DNA from: Anodontia alba
Taxonomy: Eukaryota > Mollusca > Bivalvia > Lucinida > Lucinidae
Direction of reading: 5' to 3'
Length of the DNA: 64,000 bases
NCBI GenBank assembly: GCA_964016985.1
Contig: OZ024821.1
Coordinates: 129,293,555-129,357,554, forward strand
Position numbers and translations under genes: made by a program. Below the pieces are notes generated by a model. It made no database searches, had not been told where the DNA came from, and saw only the letters and a program-made list of their open reading frames with translations. Below, piece by piece: positions 35,893 to 47,835 of the stretch (positions are counted from its first letter, which is position 1; the number at the start of each line of letters is the position of its first letter).

Positions 35893-36690
35893 CTAGAAAA
35901 AATCCTGAAGCAGTAAAATTGATTTCAGGTAAGCGCACGAAAGTGTATTGTCGTTGTACCTGCCATCGGCATACACTAGTTTTCGGTATTCAGAAAGCAT
36001 GGCCCCGCCCATCGGGGCCCGCGAAATAGATGGGCTGCCTAGAACCTCCATGGCAGAGCTGCTAGTAACTATGCAGGACCCGAATTCATATGATCGGGTC
36101 GGGTAAAAGTCCCACAAATTTGGAGGCAATGTCTCTAAGTTACTGAAATACTGTTGACTATCACAATTCATGCAGTGGATTCAGAAGTCAAGCGTGGTCT
36201 GAAATCATATTAAGTTAGCTCTGGCCAACCCATCTATGAAGCATGTGGTGATATTTTGGACGCATGGATATAGGTAGCACCAATTAAGTTCATATTATCA
36301 TCTAAACGTAATGCTTGCATAGCAAAGCGTTCAGGCACGATTTGGATGCCACTGTTCGCGGTGTCTGAGCGTGGCCTTCACTGTTTGCTTATAAAAGAAT
36401 CGTAGAATGGAAACGATACGGCGTCCGACTGAGGTATTTGCTGTTGGCATCATTATTCATCTATCCTAAGTCTGCAATCATGATGATATGAATAAAAGTT
36501 CCAGACCTTCTATCTGGATACTGTCTACAGATTTGTCGTTCGAAGCGGTCAGCGGTCCTCGTTTTGTTGTTCAGATCGAAACGTTGGGCTTTTCTGTAGC
36601 TTCACCAAATTTATAACTAATTATGACTTGAAAAAATGTGCGAGGATCGGCTGCTCGTTTGAAGCGACGGGTCTGAATTATGACAAATAA
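35893..36690. other. Intergenic, no recognised gene
   Basis: A 92-codon minus-strand frame at 35893-36171 (contains LGSPSISRAPMGGAML) has no recognisable domain and no splice support. I see no other feature. Confidence 0.35.
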
Positions 36691-36931
36691 CCCATCTGTG
36701 CCGAGTGCACTCTTCTACCTTAATTTTTTGGACCAGTCCTTTTCCAATGGAAGGGGTGTCTGGTTATTTTTTTTTACTATTGGCATGTTCTATAGAAATT
36801 CTTGAACCAAATGCAAACCGTTTAGACCCTAATCGGACGCCGACTTCAACGACACCTGATCTGAATTGGGTTAATTTTACCGTCATAGTGGAAGGGAAAA
36901 AACTTTCAAGCTAACAATGTTTTGATACACA

Positions 36932-37038
36932 CCCAGCTAGCATTCTACGTAAATCTACATCGGGCCGTCATCGGCCCGTCAGCTACCCTGACGGGCCGAT
37001 GACGGCCCGATATAGATTTACGTAGAATGCTGACTGGG
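36932..37038. mobile_element. HpC foldback hairpin MITE, copy 4
   Basis: Nearly identical to copy 2 (25564-25670), CCCAGCTAGCATTCTACG to complement. A PbE-like fragment lies just before it (36690-36885). Confidence 0.88.
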
Positions 37039-37166
37039 CAGTGTGTAAACTGTAGAACGAAATGAATTTGTTCTTGACCAGCATATAATGTGCACGTGAA
37101 TCATAATACGTTAACATTTTCTGTATGTATATATACTTTCCTATGATATGCTAGCAAACTGGTGTT

Positions 37167-37442
37167 CATCACGAAATCATACCTATATAATTTTGACCCC
37201 CTCAAACCCCACTTTTATATAGTAAAACTGGGGTTTACAGGCGTGTGCATTATTTTTCATTCCTGATCACAACGTAAATTGTGGGTACTCGTTAGAACCG
37301 CTTCGGCGAGGCAGTTCTAACGAGTACACGCAATCTATGTTTTGGTCAGAAATATGAAACATATCAGAGTTCTTTCTCTTAAAACTTTCAGTTTTTGGTG
37401 TGGAAGTTTTCAATATATTTGAATAGGGGTGTTTTCATAGTG
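37167..37442 (+). mobile_element. PalA MITE copy 17
   Basis: Full length but diverged (right end CATAGTG). Confidence 0.85.
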
Positions 37443-37511
37443 TCGATGTTATGTTTATCATGTTTGCATCAGCCAGTATGATCATTTATTTTTAAAATCT
37501 CAAGTCTGACT

Positions 37512-37771
37512 ATTTAACTATATAGAAAAATTCACCAACAAAAACTGAAAATTTTCATATGAAAAACTCTGATATTTTTTATATTTCTGCTAAAAACATG
37601 GATTGTGGGTACTCGTTAGAACCGCCTCGGCAATGCGATTCTAACGAGTACCCACAATCTATGTATTGAGCAGAAATAAGAAAAATAATGTACACCCATG
37701 TAAACCCCAGTTTTATTATATAAAAGTGGGGTTTAAGGGGGTCAAAATTATATAGGCATGTTTTCGTAATG
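37512..37771 (-). mobile_element. PalA MITE copy 18, left end truncated
   Basis: Starts inside the left arm ('actatatagaaaaattcacc') and ends CGTAATG; opposite orientation to copy 17, 69 bp away. Confidence 0.85.
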
Positions 37772-37876
37772 GATTCTAGTTGATACTCCAAGAGACCAGA
37801 TTACGTTTATAATTACTATTATTACTATTTATATTTTTACTGCCCAATTGTGCCCAGTAGACAGTTACTACTTATA

Positions 37877-38206
37877 CAGTTGACTCTCGCTATCTCGACC
37901 TCGCTTATCTCGAATAACCGCTTATCTCGAGGGGAAAGTCTGGTCCCTGCCTAAACATGAAAATCTAACAACATGTAAAAATATTGTGGAAAAGAGGAGA
38001 AATTGCTGCTAAGGAGCAATTTCTCCTCTTTTCCACAATATTTTCAATATATCTCCTACTTCAAGAGTCCAAATACATATATATTTGTTAAATGTGGTTA
38101 ATCGAATTATTTTTTCCTCAACTCTGCAAATCTGAAATGTCGAAGTACGGATACCTCGAAGTATTTCAGAGGGTCCCTTGGAATTCGAGATAACGAGAGT
38201 CGACTG
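37877..38206 (+). mobile_element. MarB mariner-like MITE, copy 3
   Basis: CAGTTGACTCTCG to GAGTCGACTG between TA pairs (37875-37876, 38207-38208), central hairpin intact. Confidence 0.9.
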
Positions 38207-39053
38207 TAGTTTAATCAAGCAGTGTGGATCATATTGGGATGTTCTGAGACGTCTGATTCGTATGTAAGTTGATTGCCAGTGGTTACTAGGGGACGCTAGG
38301 CACAAATGGGTTAAATACCACTAAATGTCTCCAACTGTCAAAATATGACTATATGAAAGATCTTTTCCACTAGGCGCACAGCGTTAGATCGGCGACGGAT
38401 CGACAGTCGATGCGATGACATCGGCGTGGATTCGGCGTTGCTTCGACGTTGTATGCCTGATGGGGTTTACACTAAGAATGCCGAAGACTCGCGACATGAT
38501 GACGTATTCGATATATACATATTTATGTATCTTCTTCTAAAGCAACACTTGCTCGTATGGTTTTTCTATCGACAAATGTGCATGTACAAATATCTGTGCT
38601 GTTTCTTGTCTTTTGATCTTGGATTTTTTATGGTTTCTACAGCAATGTTTAGCTTCCCTGATAAGCTTGCTAGAGTTTTCATGTCCATAACTTTTATGCG
38701 TATGCATCAACGATTTAGAATACGGCCACTGCTACCCCGTGACGTCCTTTCTAGTTTATTATATCTATGAAATGGGTAATAGTTTAGACGCTCATAGGGC
38801 GGCAATTGGGTTGTTTATACCGTTACACATCGCAGAATTAAGTTGTCGGGAAACGTTTTCCATCTTATCTTAAAGTTTCAGTTTTTTTTTAATTATTAAT
38901 ACTTTGCTTCCTTAAACCTAATCACCTGTATCAAGCAAGATCAATATGCCGTTTATAAATTTATCTTGCTGATATTATCTATGGACGTGAACTTATTCTA
39001 TGACCGATTATAAGTGACCGATGTTTAAATACAATAGGCAGTAGAATTGACTT
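38207..39053. other. Intergenic, no gene recognised
   Basis: A PbE-type end 'ggcacaaatgggttaa' lies at 38299-38314. A 114-codon plus frame (38426-38770) has no recognisable domain and is rated as chance. Confidence 0.4.
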
Positions 39054-39378
39054 CAGTCGACTCTCGTTATATCGAATTCCAAGGGACTCTCTGAAACAAT
39101 TCGTGATATCCGTACCTCGAAATATCAGAGTTGCAGAAGTGAGGGAAACAGTAAATCGAACGACCACATTTAAGAAATGAATATGTAATTTGACTCCTAA
39201 GTTAGAGACATGTTAAAAATATTGTGGAAAAGAGGAAAACTTGCTCCTTATTACTCCTCTTTTCCACAATATTTTGTTACCTGCTCTTAGATTTCCATGT
39301 TAAAACTGGGATCAGAGTTTCACTTCGAGATAAACGGTTATTTGAGATAAGCGAGGTCGAGATAACGAGAGTCGACTG
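39054..39378 (-). mobile_element. MarB mariner-like MITE, copy 4
   Basis: Reverse-oriented copy, CAGTCGACTCTCG to GAGTCGACTG, with a shortened hairpin loop. Confidence 0.88.
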
Positions 39379-40808
39379 TATTTCAAACCTTAGGACAGGT
39401 GTAGCAAGTTGGTAAGGTATCCCAATACTTAGTTATCACGGCAATTATATAATCTCAGTTTCCACCGTAATATGACTCAGACATGACCAGACCATGATCA
39501 GATCATACTGAAAATACAGTGTAGCACTCATATCATATACAATACGACAAGCAAGTCTGGCAAACAGATAAATTCATACCAATTGGGAGAACACTCAATA
39601 ATCAGACGAGCAGTTATTTTTCTCCGCATGATCAACAAGTATTCAGTCAGAAAGGAGTATGTAAACATTGTACACCCAGAAAATATTTTGATGACTTCTA
39701 CATGTATTCGCATTCGACACCTATACCAAAGTAGGTAGGTAGGTAAGTACACAAGCAGGCTTGCAGGAAGCACGCACGCATGCACATACATACGCATGCG
39801 AATGCAAGCGCAACCACACACGCTCGCACGTGCGTACGCATGTATGTATGTATGTTTGTCTGTCTGTCTGTATGTATGTATGTATTGACATACAATTTCA
39901 TATATAACTATGAAAATTAATGGCAGCAGTATAACAGAATTTACAATGTTTGGTATAAGCCATCAACAAGAACAGCACTGAACGCTGAAACCATCACCGG
40001 TCGACGCCAATTTAAAGTCATTACATCAGATTAAGTAGATCGTTTCAATGTCGTCTCAGCGTTTCGGGCAAGCTTGGTCATTCCTTTTTGTCTGTGTTAG
40101 ACTTATCTTAATTGAAAGAAAAAAGCACATGCTTGTTTGTGTGTTTGCAAATAGTAACTACAATGTAGTATGTTTATAATCACAACGTTCGACAAAACTG
40201 GTCCGACACGTGGAAAAGGGGCATTCAGCACTCTCGGGCTCATGCCGCATATCACATGCAGCCAACAAACAGGACCAGACGCATGATCTCACCATCTCTA
40301 AATAATAATAATAATAATAAAAATAATAAACATATCAAGGTCCTCCCTGCATGTCTGTGAGCAAAAAAGGCCCAGACAAGACCAAGCATTTGCGCGGGCC
40401 CGCCCGAGTCCCACTTTCCGTCCCTATGATATATAGCCCCACAATAAGTTGTATTCATTGATAAAAAACATTATAGAATGATTGTTTATTGGAGCATTGT
40501 AAAGTTCGGCATGTCTACTATTACACACTTTATCAATGAGCTGACCTTATTTGGCTTGACTGGTTGGTCCGAGACTATACATCACAAATTTAAAGTGTAT
40601 GAAGTTTGGTTGGAGTTTGAAGTACGGAGTTTGGTATTCGATTTATTCCGTAGTAGTAAAATATAGTAAAGTAACGGTTTTGGTCGGGCAGAATCGATAT
40701 TCCAAGTTGTAGAATCCCAAGCCAACCTCAAACTCTCAAAAATTTATTAGATACACACATGTACTGCTAGGTGATAAATCTATAACATGCAAATTCTTCA
40801 GTTTAACC
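39379..40808. other. Intergenic with microsatellites, no gene
   Basis: Contains TATG/TCTG tetranucleotide repeats (39838-39887), GTAG repeats (39731-39745) and an AAT repeat (40302-40330). No coding signature recognised. Confidence 0.6.
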
Positions 40809-41812
40809 TTAATTACAGTCATTGGACACAGTCGTTGGTGGTGGCCCAGTTCGTGGAGCCGAACCCCTTGAAAGGATAGGCTGATGCTCTGTTGTTGCAG
40901 GACGCTTTAAATCTGGAACTGGACCAAATAATGCTAAGTCAGATTCAGAAATAAATTTCTGTTTGGTGTCCGACAGATCGCGCACAAGTATAGACCCATC
41001 ACTAGACCAGGCATTTTTCATGAGGTTGTTATTTACCATCCTGCGGGCTTTCATGAACAATTCTTTCTTGGATTTGGTTAGGTACTCATTTATGAACACA
41101 TCCACATAAACCCTCACTTTAGCTTTTGTTCGCTCACCATATACCCTACGACGGACGCGATACGACGTAAATTTTAGTATAATGTCCCTTGGTATCCCAG
41201 CCTTCATTGGATCGACTAGGTGGCTCCGTTCAATCTCGTCAAGCTTAACTTCGACATCAATGGCCCGCGCCCTGTCAATAACGTATAAGTCAGTATTTTT
41301 AGACGAATCCTCAGGAACGGCAGAAATTCTCAGGCAGTTCTGTTTGCTATATTGCTCTGTTGCATCTTCCTTAGTCTCAAGTGTGGTAATATTTTGCTTT
41401 TGATCAGCATTTTCTTTCTGTAGTTCGTTGACCTAGGACTGAAGGTTATGCACGGTCTAAGTCAACCCTTCGACCAATCCGTCTATGATTGCAGTAATCA
41501 TGGCATTTATTCTTGTCTCAAAACTAGCTCTAAGAATTTAACCAATTGTTTTAGGTCGTTTTCGGCGAGAGTTATGTATGTGTGTGCCAATTTCATTTCA
41601 CACGTGTCGTCACCTTCAGCACCCTGAATGATTGCTTCCATTGACGCAACTATAACTGACAAGTCAGAAATATCAGAAGTGTCTTCTCGTGGCTCAGAAT
41701 TATGTGACAATGACAGTTCATTATTTTTTAAGTCACTGGATTCTCCAGGAGATGAGATCACACGTTTCTTGGTACTAGAAGTACTAACCGGAGTAGCTGT
41801 ATTGCACATTCT
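40809..41812 (-). pseudogene. LINE ORF1 (L1-type RNA-binding protein) remnant
   Basis: Minus strand. The N-terminal part (41809-41507) is polar. A coiled-coil-like stretch follows with shifts and stops (VNELQKENADQKQNITTLET). The C-terminal frame (41207-40812) carries 'IPRDIILKFTSYRVRRRVYG' and 'VFINEYLTKSKKELFMKARR'. This is the pattern of the L1 ORF1p RNA-binding and C-terminal domains (Transposase_22) seen in many invertebrate LINEs. Frames are broken at least twice, so it is not functional. Confidence 0.75.
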
Positions 41813-42234
41813 ACAGTGTTAATTAACTTTTTGAGCAGTATACATTGAAAAAAATGGCGTGGAGTTCCCCTTGATATGTACTTGATATGTACTCACATCT
41901 ATAAACACTATATAATACTAAGTTCTATATAAAGGTCATGAGTAGTTCTGTTAGAACATGATAAGATAGATGAAACTTTGTATTAATTTAAATAAGAGCT
42001 GCCAAATGTCGTCTTACTTTTAATACACCGACCTAATATTCATTTAATCCGATTTTGAAACAAAAATTCCGCCTCAGAATACTAGACTCACATCATATTT
42101 TGAAAATCAAATACGCCGTCAAATGAAGTACAACATTTCGCATTGATAGACACGTGAGATAGCAGTGTCAGAAACAAATAAGATGTTATTTACGATATTG
42201 CTATGCAATACCACATTTTATATTTTAGTGAAAG

Positions 42235-42375
42235 AAAAGGTAAGACAAAAGTCCAGGGAGTGCCACAATCACAATCACAGGCCACAGCCCTTCCCAGACA
42301 CCAAGAGGAAACAAACAAAATGAAACAAGCGCAAATCGAACAAACTATACGAAAAGCACTAAGATTAGCTCTTAG
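42235..42375 (-). repeat. RepF dispersed repeat, copy 3, partial
   Basis: Reads on the minus strand 'cttagtgcttttcgtatagt' to 'ctccctggacttttgtctta'. It lies upstream of, and on the same strand as, the LINE ORF1 remnant, so it could be that element's 5' region. Confidence 0.6.
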
Positions 42376-42599
42376 TGAAACCCAATTGGACACTAATTTT
42401 CCTACAAAGTATTTAATATTATACTGATTTAATCATCAAGAAATAATATGACGAACACAAAAATGGGGGTGGAGTTATCATCTATGTGGCTAACTCATTA
42501 AGGTTTAAACGGCGACTTTACTTATAAGATCCTCGCATAGAAACGATATGGGTTGAAATAATGTTGAAAACTCACAATTTCACAAATTATTTGTATGTT

Positions 42600-43703
42600 T
42601 TTTTTACCGCAGTGATTTTATGGTCAATCTGTCAAATCTTATTACGTACATTAAGCAATCAATAGAAGAAACTCTTGGTTTCATAAATATTGTTATCCTT
42701 GTCGTTGATATTAATATAGATACTTTGAATTTTACGGGTAACCACTTACGAGACTGCTTAACTTTATTACGTTTATTAATAAGTAATTTTATAAATGAGC
42801 CATTACGAATTACTAAAAATCGAGTAGAGTTAATTGACCCAGTTATAGTAAGCAGTACCTGCGATATTTTAGATACAGGAGTTATCCCCGTTGACAGACA
42901 CGTTTGTGATCATACAGCTACTTATGTTTCTGTGAGAATCAAATTACATATGTCAAATAATTTTTACAGAGGTGTATAGAATTATAAAAAAATGCTTTAA
43001 AAAGGTTACAGCATTAAAAAATCTAGTTGAACAGTTCAATTGGGATGACATTACAAATGAAAATGTCAACAGTGACGATGGTGTTCTTAGCTTCACTGAT
43101 AGATTTATGAATTTATGTACAGCTTGTTTTACGAGTAAAACAGTTCTTATTCGTGATCTTGAAAACCCATGGTTTACATCTGACCGTCGACGAAACGATA
43201 AAAATAAGAGATAGATTAAGGAAAACATTCTTTTAGAACTGGTTTTATTTGCACAGAGAAACAAAGTTAACAATATGAAGAAATATGCAAATGGAATTCA
43301 TTTAAATAGTATCTAAAATGCAGTCGGTAATCAAGATACTGGTTTAAGCGAAGTAGACAGTCATAGACATTTAGGTGTTATTTTATCATCAAACAACAAG
43401 TGGACAAAACACATCGATTTGATTATTGAGACATCGTCTAGGCAGATATCATATCTAAATATAAAATACCAGTTACTGCAAACTGTTCTAAATAAACTAT
43501 ATACGTCCAGTTCTTGATTCCGCATCCGAAATTTGGGGCGGCTGTAATATAACTGATTCAGCTAGGCTTGAACAAATTCAACTGAACGCAGCTGGAATAG
43601 TAACTGGTCTTCTGACTTTTTCTTCCTTGCAGTCATTGTATTTTGAAATTGGGATGGAACTCTTGCTGAAAGAAGAAGGATAAAGACATTAACATTATTG
43701 TAC

Positions 43704-43736
<33 letters not shown>

Positions 43737-44560
43737 CAATAAAACACCAGAGTATTTAAGAGAAATGTTACCAAACACTGCAGATGACACTAATAGGCAT
43801 AATCTCAGAAATCGTTCCGATTTTGATATTCCCTTTTCAAGATTATGTTCATCTCAAACACGTTTCTTTCCATCAACTTTAAAATTATGGAATGAGTTAA
43901 ATAACGAAGTTAGGATAGCCAATCTCTTTTGCAGTTTAAAAACAGGGTTAAGAAACAACGGATTAATGTGTCTGATTTTCTTCTCCTTGGGGACAGAAAA
44001 ACTAATATCCAATTGACGAGATAGAGACACAGATGCAGTAGTCTCAATGTGGATTTATATAAAGTTAATATCATCCCTAACTCGGCATGTGGGTGTAGAG
44101 CTCAATTCGAAACAGCGGAACATTTTTTCTTTGACTGCAATTTATACAACATTCAAAAACAGAGACTGATTCAGTCAATATATCCAAATATCGTGATTGA
44201 TTTTACCCTATTAACAAATGGTTCTCTTTTGTGTGAGTATGGTGAAAATAAGGTAATAATATTATTTGTTCTAAGGTATAGCACAGATATACACAGTTTC
44301 TCATAGTCCGACATTTTACATTCTGTATTAATAATTATTGTGCTAATGACATACTCAAATACCCAGGGAAGCTAGCATTGTTTTAAACCAAATATTACAT
44401 TTTCTGTATTTGTTGTCAAAACGTTTTACCACACTGTTAAACCTTTACATGTATACAACTTCATATGTGTGCAGAGGGCTATATGTTTGTACTAAATTGT
44501 GTCTAAATTGTGTCTAATACCATTGTTTAAATGACAATAAAATGTGTTCAATCTAAATCT
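42600..44560 (+). pseudogene. CR1/L2-like LINE ORF2 remnant, most of RT deleted
   Basis: The first frame (42620-42976) shows the C-terminal endonuclease pattern: VVDINIDTLNFTG (normally GDFNIDLL), NEPLRITKN, LIDPVIVS and DRHVCDHTA (normally SDH). Next comes an inter-domain piece (ENPWFTSDRRR). The RT thumb-like 'HRHLGVILSSNNKWTKHIDL' follows near 43365-43425, so motifs A-C are missing. A C-terminal part (RNRSDFDIPFSRLCSSQTRF, FPSTLKLWNELN) and a Cys/His end (CGCRAQFETAEHFFFDC) complete it. The 3' end near 44560 reads 'aatgacaataaaatgtgttc'. Clade assignment is inferred from these motifs. Confidence 0.75.
43706..43735. repeat. AAT trinucleotide repeat inside the LINE remnant
   Basis: About nine units. 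Confidence 0.9.
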
Positions 44561-44667
44561 TACCAGTAAAACTGTTTTGAATTCTTGTTACAACCAAATT
44601 TTCCAGTCACTCCGTAGTTAGCAAAGTCAGTCATCATAAAATTTGGTTTCAAACAGGCCCTGTATTA

Positions 44668-44800
44668 GTGTTTTTTTTTTTTTTTTTTTTTTTTTTGTTT
44701 TGGTTTTCGAAGCAATGTGATATTTTGAAATTCATTCGGAATGTTGACGACGAAAAAAAAACAAAAAAAAACAAAAAAAAAAAAAAACAAAAAAAAAAAA

Positions 44801-44831
<31 letters not shown>

Positions 44832-44900
44832 CAACAAAACAACAACAACAACAACAAAAAAATAAATAAATAAAAAAAAAAAAAAAAAAAAATAAAAATA
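44668..44900. repeat. Poly-T and A-rich tracts
   Basis: T26 (44671-44696) and, after 60 bp, a long A-rich tract with single C and T bases. The two complementary tracts could fold into a hairpin. Confidence 0.95.
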
Positions 44901-44904
44901 AAAA

Positions 44905-45190
44905 TGAAAGTACACCGATGGCTCGTTTACAGTGGCGAACGCGAATCAGATTTTTATCCCCGAGAAATTCTTCCGATAGCTCAAGAAAAAAAAAAAATCA
45001 ATATTTATGAATATGTAAGAGATTTTCTTCTTATTTAATCATGCAAATGTATGCTGTCTGAACTCATTAGAATTGCGTCGATGAGGCGATTCTATTGAGT
45101 ACATTCAACATGATATTATTTCATAGAAGGTCTGAATGACATCCCTTTGTCACGTCCCTGTTTTATCTTGAATATATTTTACATGTACAT
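44905..45190 (-). mobile_element. MarD-like MITE, diverged partial copy
   Basis: Shares 'ccgatggctcgtttac', a '...ttcttccgatagctcaaga' block and the hairpin 'gtcgatgaggcgattct' with MarD at 26774. TIRs are not complete. Confidence 0.6.
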
Positions 45191-45704
45191 AGTATAAAAA
45201 GAAGTTTGTATCGATTTTTATTAACCAGGTTAGATTAATGCATTTGTAACTGGAGCGCTGATTATGATGACAGTTTTACTTTTTAAGCAAGTAGGTACAC
45301 TTCAGCTTTCAGGTTACGGTATTACGGTAATCACGAGATAGTTATGCTGAGGGTGTATTTGATTATTCACGTCTATATACTTGAGCGGTTACCAGAACAC
45401 TATATATTCCGAGTGAACCTAGGTTTGGTGATCAATATCTTCACTGTTCTGGGATTGATTTTCGTCTCAAGGCTATCTTTTGAAAGGGGAGACAATTTTC
45501 TGTCGTAATTTTGCAGTTTTGTAGCGTTCCGAGAGAAAAATGTTTTTTACTTCATAGTTTTAGCAGTTGCTGTGTGAAACTTTGCATCGTTCGGACAATC
45601 GAACGGGTTATTTTAAATCTTGACTATCACGGTATTCTTGTGAATATTATTTTTAGATCTTGAATTTCACGGATTACTTGTGGACATATGTTTCAAAACG
45701 TGCC

Positions 45705-45837
45705 ACATTACTATAAAAGTTCCCTAGTGGAATAGAACGATACACACTACAAATTCATTTCATCGAAGACTGATCCTTGTCTTCCTTTTATTAATCTTCA
45801 TGTTGTGTTGTATCTGGGGAATCTGACCATGGTAAGT
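45705..45837 (+). promoter_or_regulatory. Possible promoter and first exon of a small plus-strand gene
   Basis: TATAAAAG at 45712-45719, and a strong donor GTAAGT (45832-45837) directly after ACCATG (ATG 45829-45831). A short upstream frame (ATG at 45800) ends before it. It is plausible as a first exon that ends with the start codon. No transcript evidence. Confidence 0.35.
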
Positions 45838-45963
45838 CAATAATTTATTTTAATTTTATTCTTGCAATATTCTTGCTCGTCTTTACCGCAGCTAAAATTC
45901 GAGTAGGTAAATTTATTGCTTTACTACGTTGCGATTTTATGTATCATTTGTACTTACAAACCC

Positions 45964-46345
45964 GGCATGATAAGTAGATAGACCCTGATCAGATGTGTAT
46001 ACTTTGGTTATATGTGTAGACCCTGATCAGACGAATAAGCCGTGTCGGGTGTGTAAACTATAAACCGAATAGGGAGGTTAAGTTTCATCGATTCTATGGA
46101 TCCTGATCAGTCTAGTGAGTCTGATAGGTTCTGTAGACCCTGATCAGAATGCAATCATTAATATTTTTATTTGAATAAGATAAATGGATATTACATTCTC
46201 ATCTGACATGTACATACCAAACATATACGCTTAAATGTAAGACACAGTTAGGCGTTATGTTGTTATGTTAACCGCACACACCGTACATATACGCGTAAAA
46301 GTACGCTACCGTAGGCGTTATGTTAACTGCATACACATTCATTAG
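45964..46345. repeat. Short repeated motifs in the putative intron
   Basis: 'tagaccctgatcaga' or close variants occur four times (45980-46148), and a unit of about 70 bp around 'catatacgcgtaaa...aggcgttatgtt' is duplicated (46215-46335). The first motif belongs to the dispersed 'cagtgtagaccctgatcaga' repeats seen across the window. Confidence 0.6.
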
Positions 46346-46923
46346 TTAGCGCGATTTACACAAATGACAAAGACTATATTCACCTTGAATACATATACAG
46401 AGGTCCTTTTTACTTTAATGACAAGTCTGTTTACTAGAATATTTTACGGTGAAATGGCTCAAGCAGCGAGGAGTCATGTTTGAGGCTATGACGATGGCAT
46501 GTTGATATTGTACCCAATGATTACGTGGGGACGATGTGTGATCGTGTAATCATTGTGGTATAATGGCAGTTATAATTTATTTTAGCCTTTAGCGTTCTAA
46601 AGGGATTCTTACAGTGGAAGGCGCATGGGTTCTTCCTGTAGGAATGTGTAATCGTCGAGATGCCATTCCTCCGATTAATATGAATGTCAGATATATTCTG
46701 ACTGTGTGTCTGCCTGTGTTAAATTTTGTTTTTACAATATTATGTCATTAACAGCGTCCATGTGGTTTTAGGATCTGATTTTGCTATATAATAATCAATT
46801 GCAACGGACTTGTCGCATTTATAACATTTGGCGTACACACTCTGTATATCTAGTGGAAATTGATAAGGAAATATCTTGTCATGTTTGATATCGAGAGTTC
46901 TAGGACATGATACTTATTTTCAG

Positions 46924-47010
46924 GTCCCGTATCCGTATCCGTATCTGTATCCGTATCCATATCCATATCCGTATCTTGTATCTGTTTCACCACTGTTATC
47001 GTCACTATGA
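46924..47010 (+). CDS. Possible second exon: Pro-Tyr-rich 29-residue peptide
   Basis: If the ATG at 45829-45831 is spliced (GTAAGT donor, 1092-nt intron, TTATTTTCAG acceptor at 46914-46923), the frame reads MVPYPYPYLYPYPYPYPY, then a hydrophobic and Ser-rich end, and stops at TGA 47008-47010. The Pro-Tyr run comes from an imperfect CCGTAT hexamer repeat, so the simplest alternative is a microsatellite after a chance splice-like site. There is no signal peptide. No family is recognised. Confidence 0.25.
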   Translation, partial: VPYPYPYLYPYPYPYPYLVSVSPLLSSL

Positions 47011-47819
47011 TTGACCATCAAATGTTTTCCGGCAAGCTTTGTTCAAAGTTCTATGGGAAAAAGTGTTAGTGATAACCGGAAATATCATGAAGGATACATC
47101 CGTGGACAGGTTTCCAAGTTATGTAAATTTATATTATATTTAATTATGTAAATATAATTAAATAGATTTTTCAGAATATGAAGTTTAACAGTACCTATGG
47201 ATTATGGAATCTTCGGGACATAGAAATTGGAACATGGAAATTTGATCTTTTAATTATAGTTTTTTTTTTTTTTTTTTGAACTTTTTAAATATATCCTTGT
47301 CTTTATTTTACAAACTTTTGTGTTTATCCTCTGATTGCTTGTGATTGCGTCTAATCCATCGTCACCGTGCCCAACGCTCGTCCGATCACGTGACACCCTT
47401 CATGTATTATTCACATTTGCCTCCTGACCAGGCGCTATGAAAACCCTCTCAGTAGCTCGACAATCAAGTTCTAGAAACAATTTCCCTGGTTCCAAAGATA
47501 TTCAAATTATTGAAGTTTGACTGTTATCTGGATAATATTTGACGAAGTTTATTGGCCGACTACTTTATCTGAGAAGTTGAACAGTTTAGTGTAAATTGTA
47601 GTCAATGAAGTCGCCAGATCTTCTTACTATCTGCTCCAGCAAACCTGGATGCCCAGGCTGATCTGAGTCTTCGCTGGGCGCAAATGCCATTTTGTTGGTT
47701 TTGTCGTGCGCTGGCTCATATATTTGACTCTGTTAACACTACAGACAGGACACGGCTGTTCCAAACAGTGTAAATCCAGTTGTGCAGTGAGGTCACATTT
47801 GATGCGCCACACAAAAGGG
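47011..47819. other. Intergenic, no gene recognised
   Basis: AT-rich sequence with one 'cagtgtaaatccagtt' style repeat near 47770. It ends at the target site of the retrotransposon. Confidence 0.5.
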
Positions 47820-47835
47820 ATCCGTATGCAGTTTG
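47820..47835. repeat. Left target-site duplication of the retrotransposon dimer
   Basis: ATCCGTATGCAGTTTG, 16 bp, identical to 60689-60704. Confidence 0.9.

Noticed and set aside
35695..35938. Poly-Val-Cys frames over the CA repeat
   Set aside because: Microsatellite translation.
38426..38770. 114-codon plus-strand frame
   Set aside because: No domain, no splice or promoter support, composition of random AT-rich DNA.
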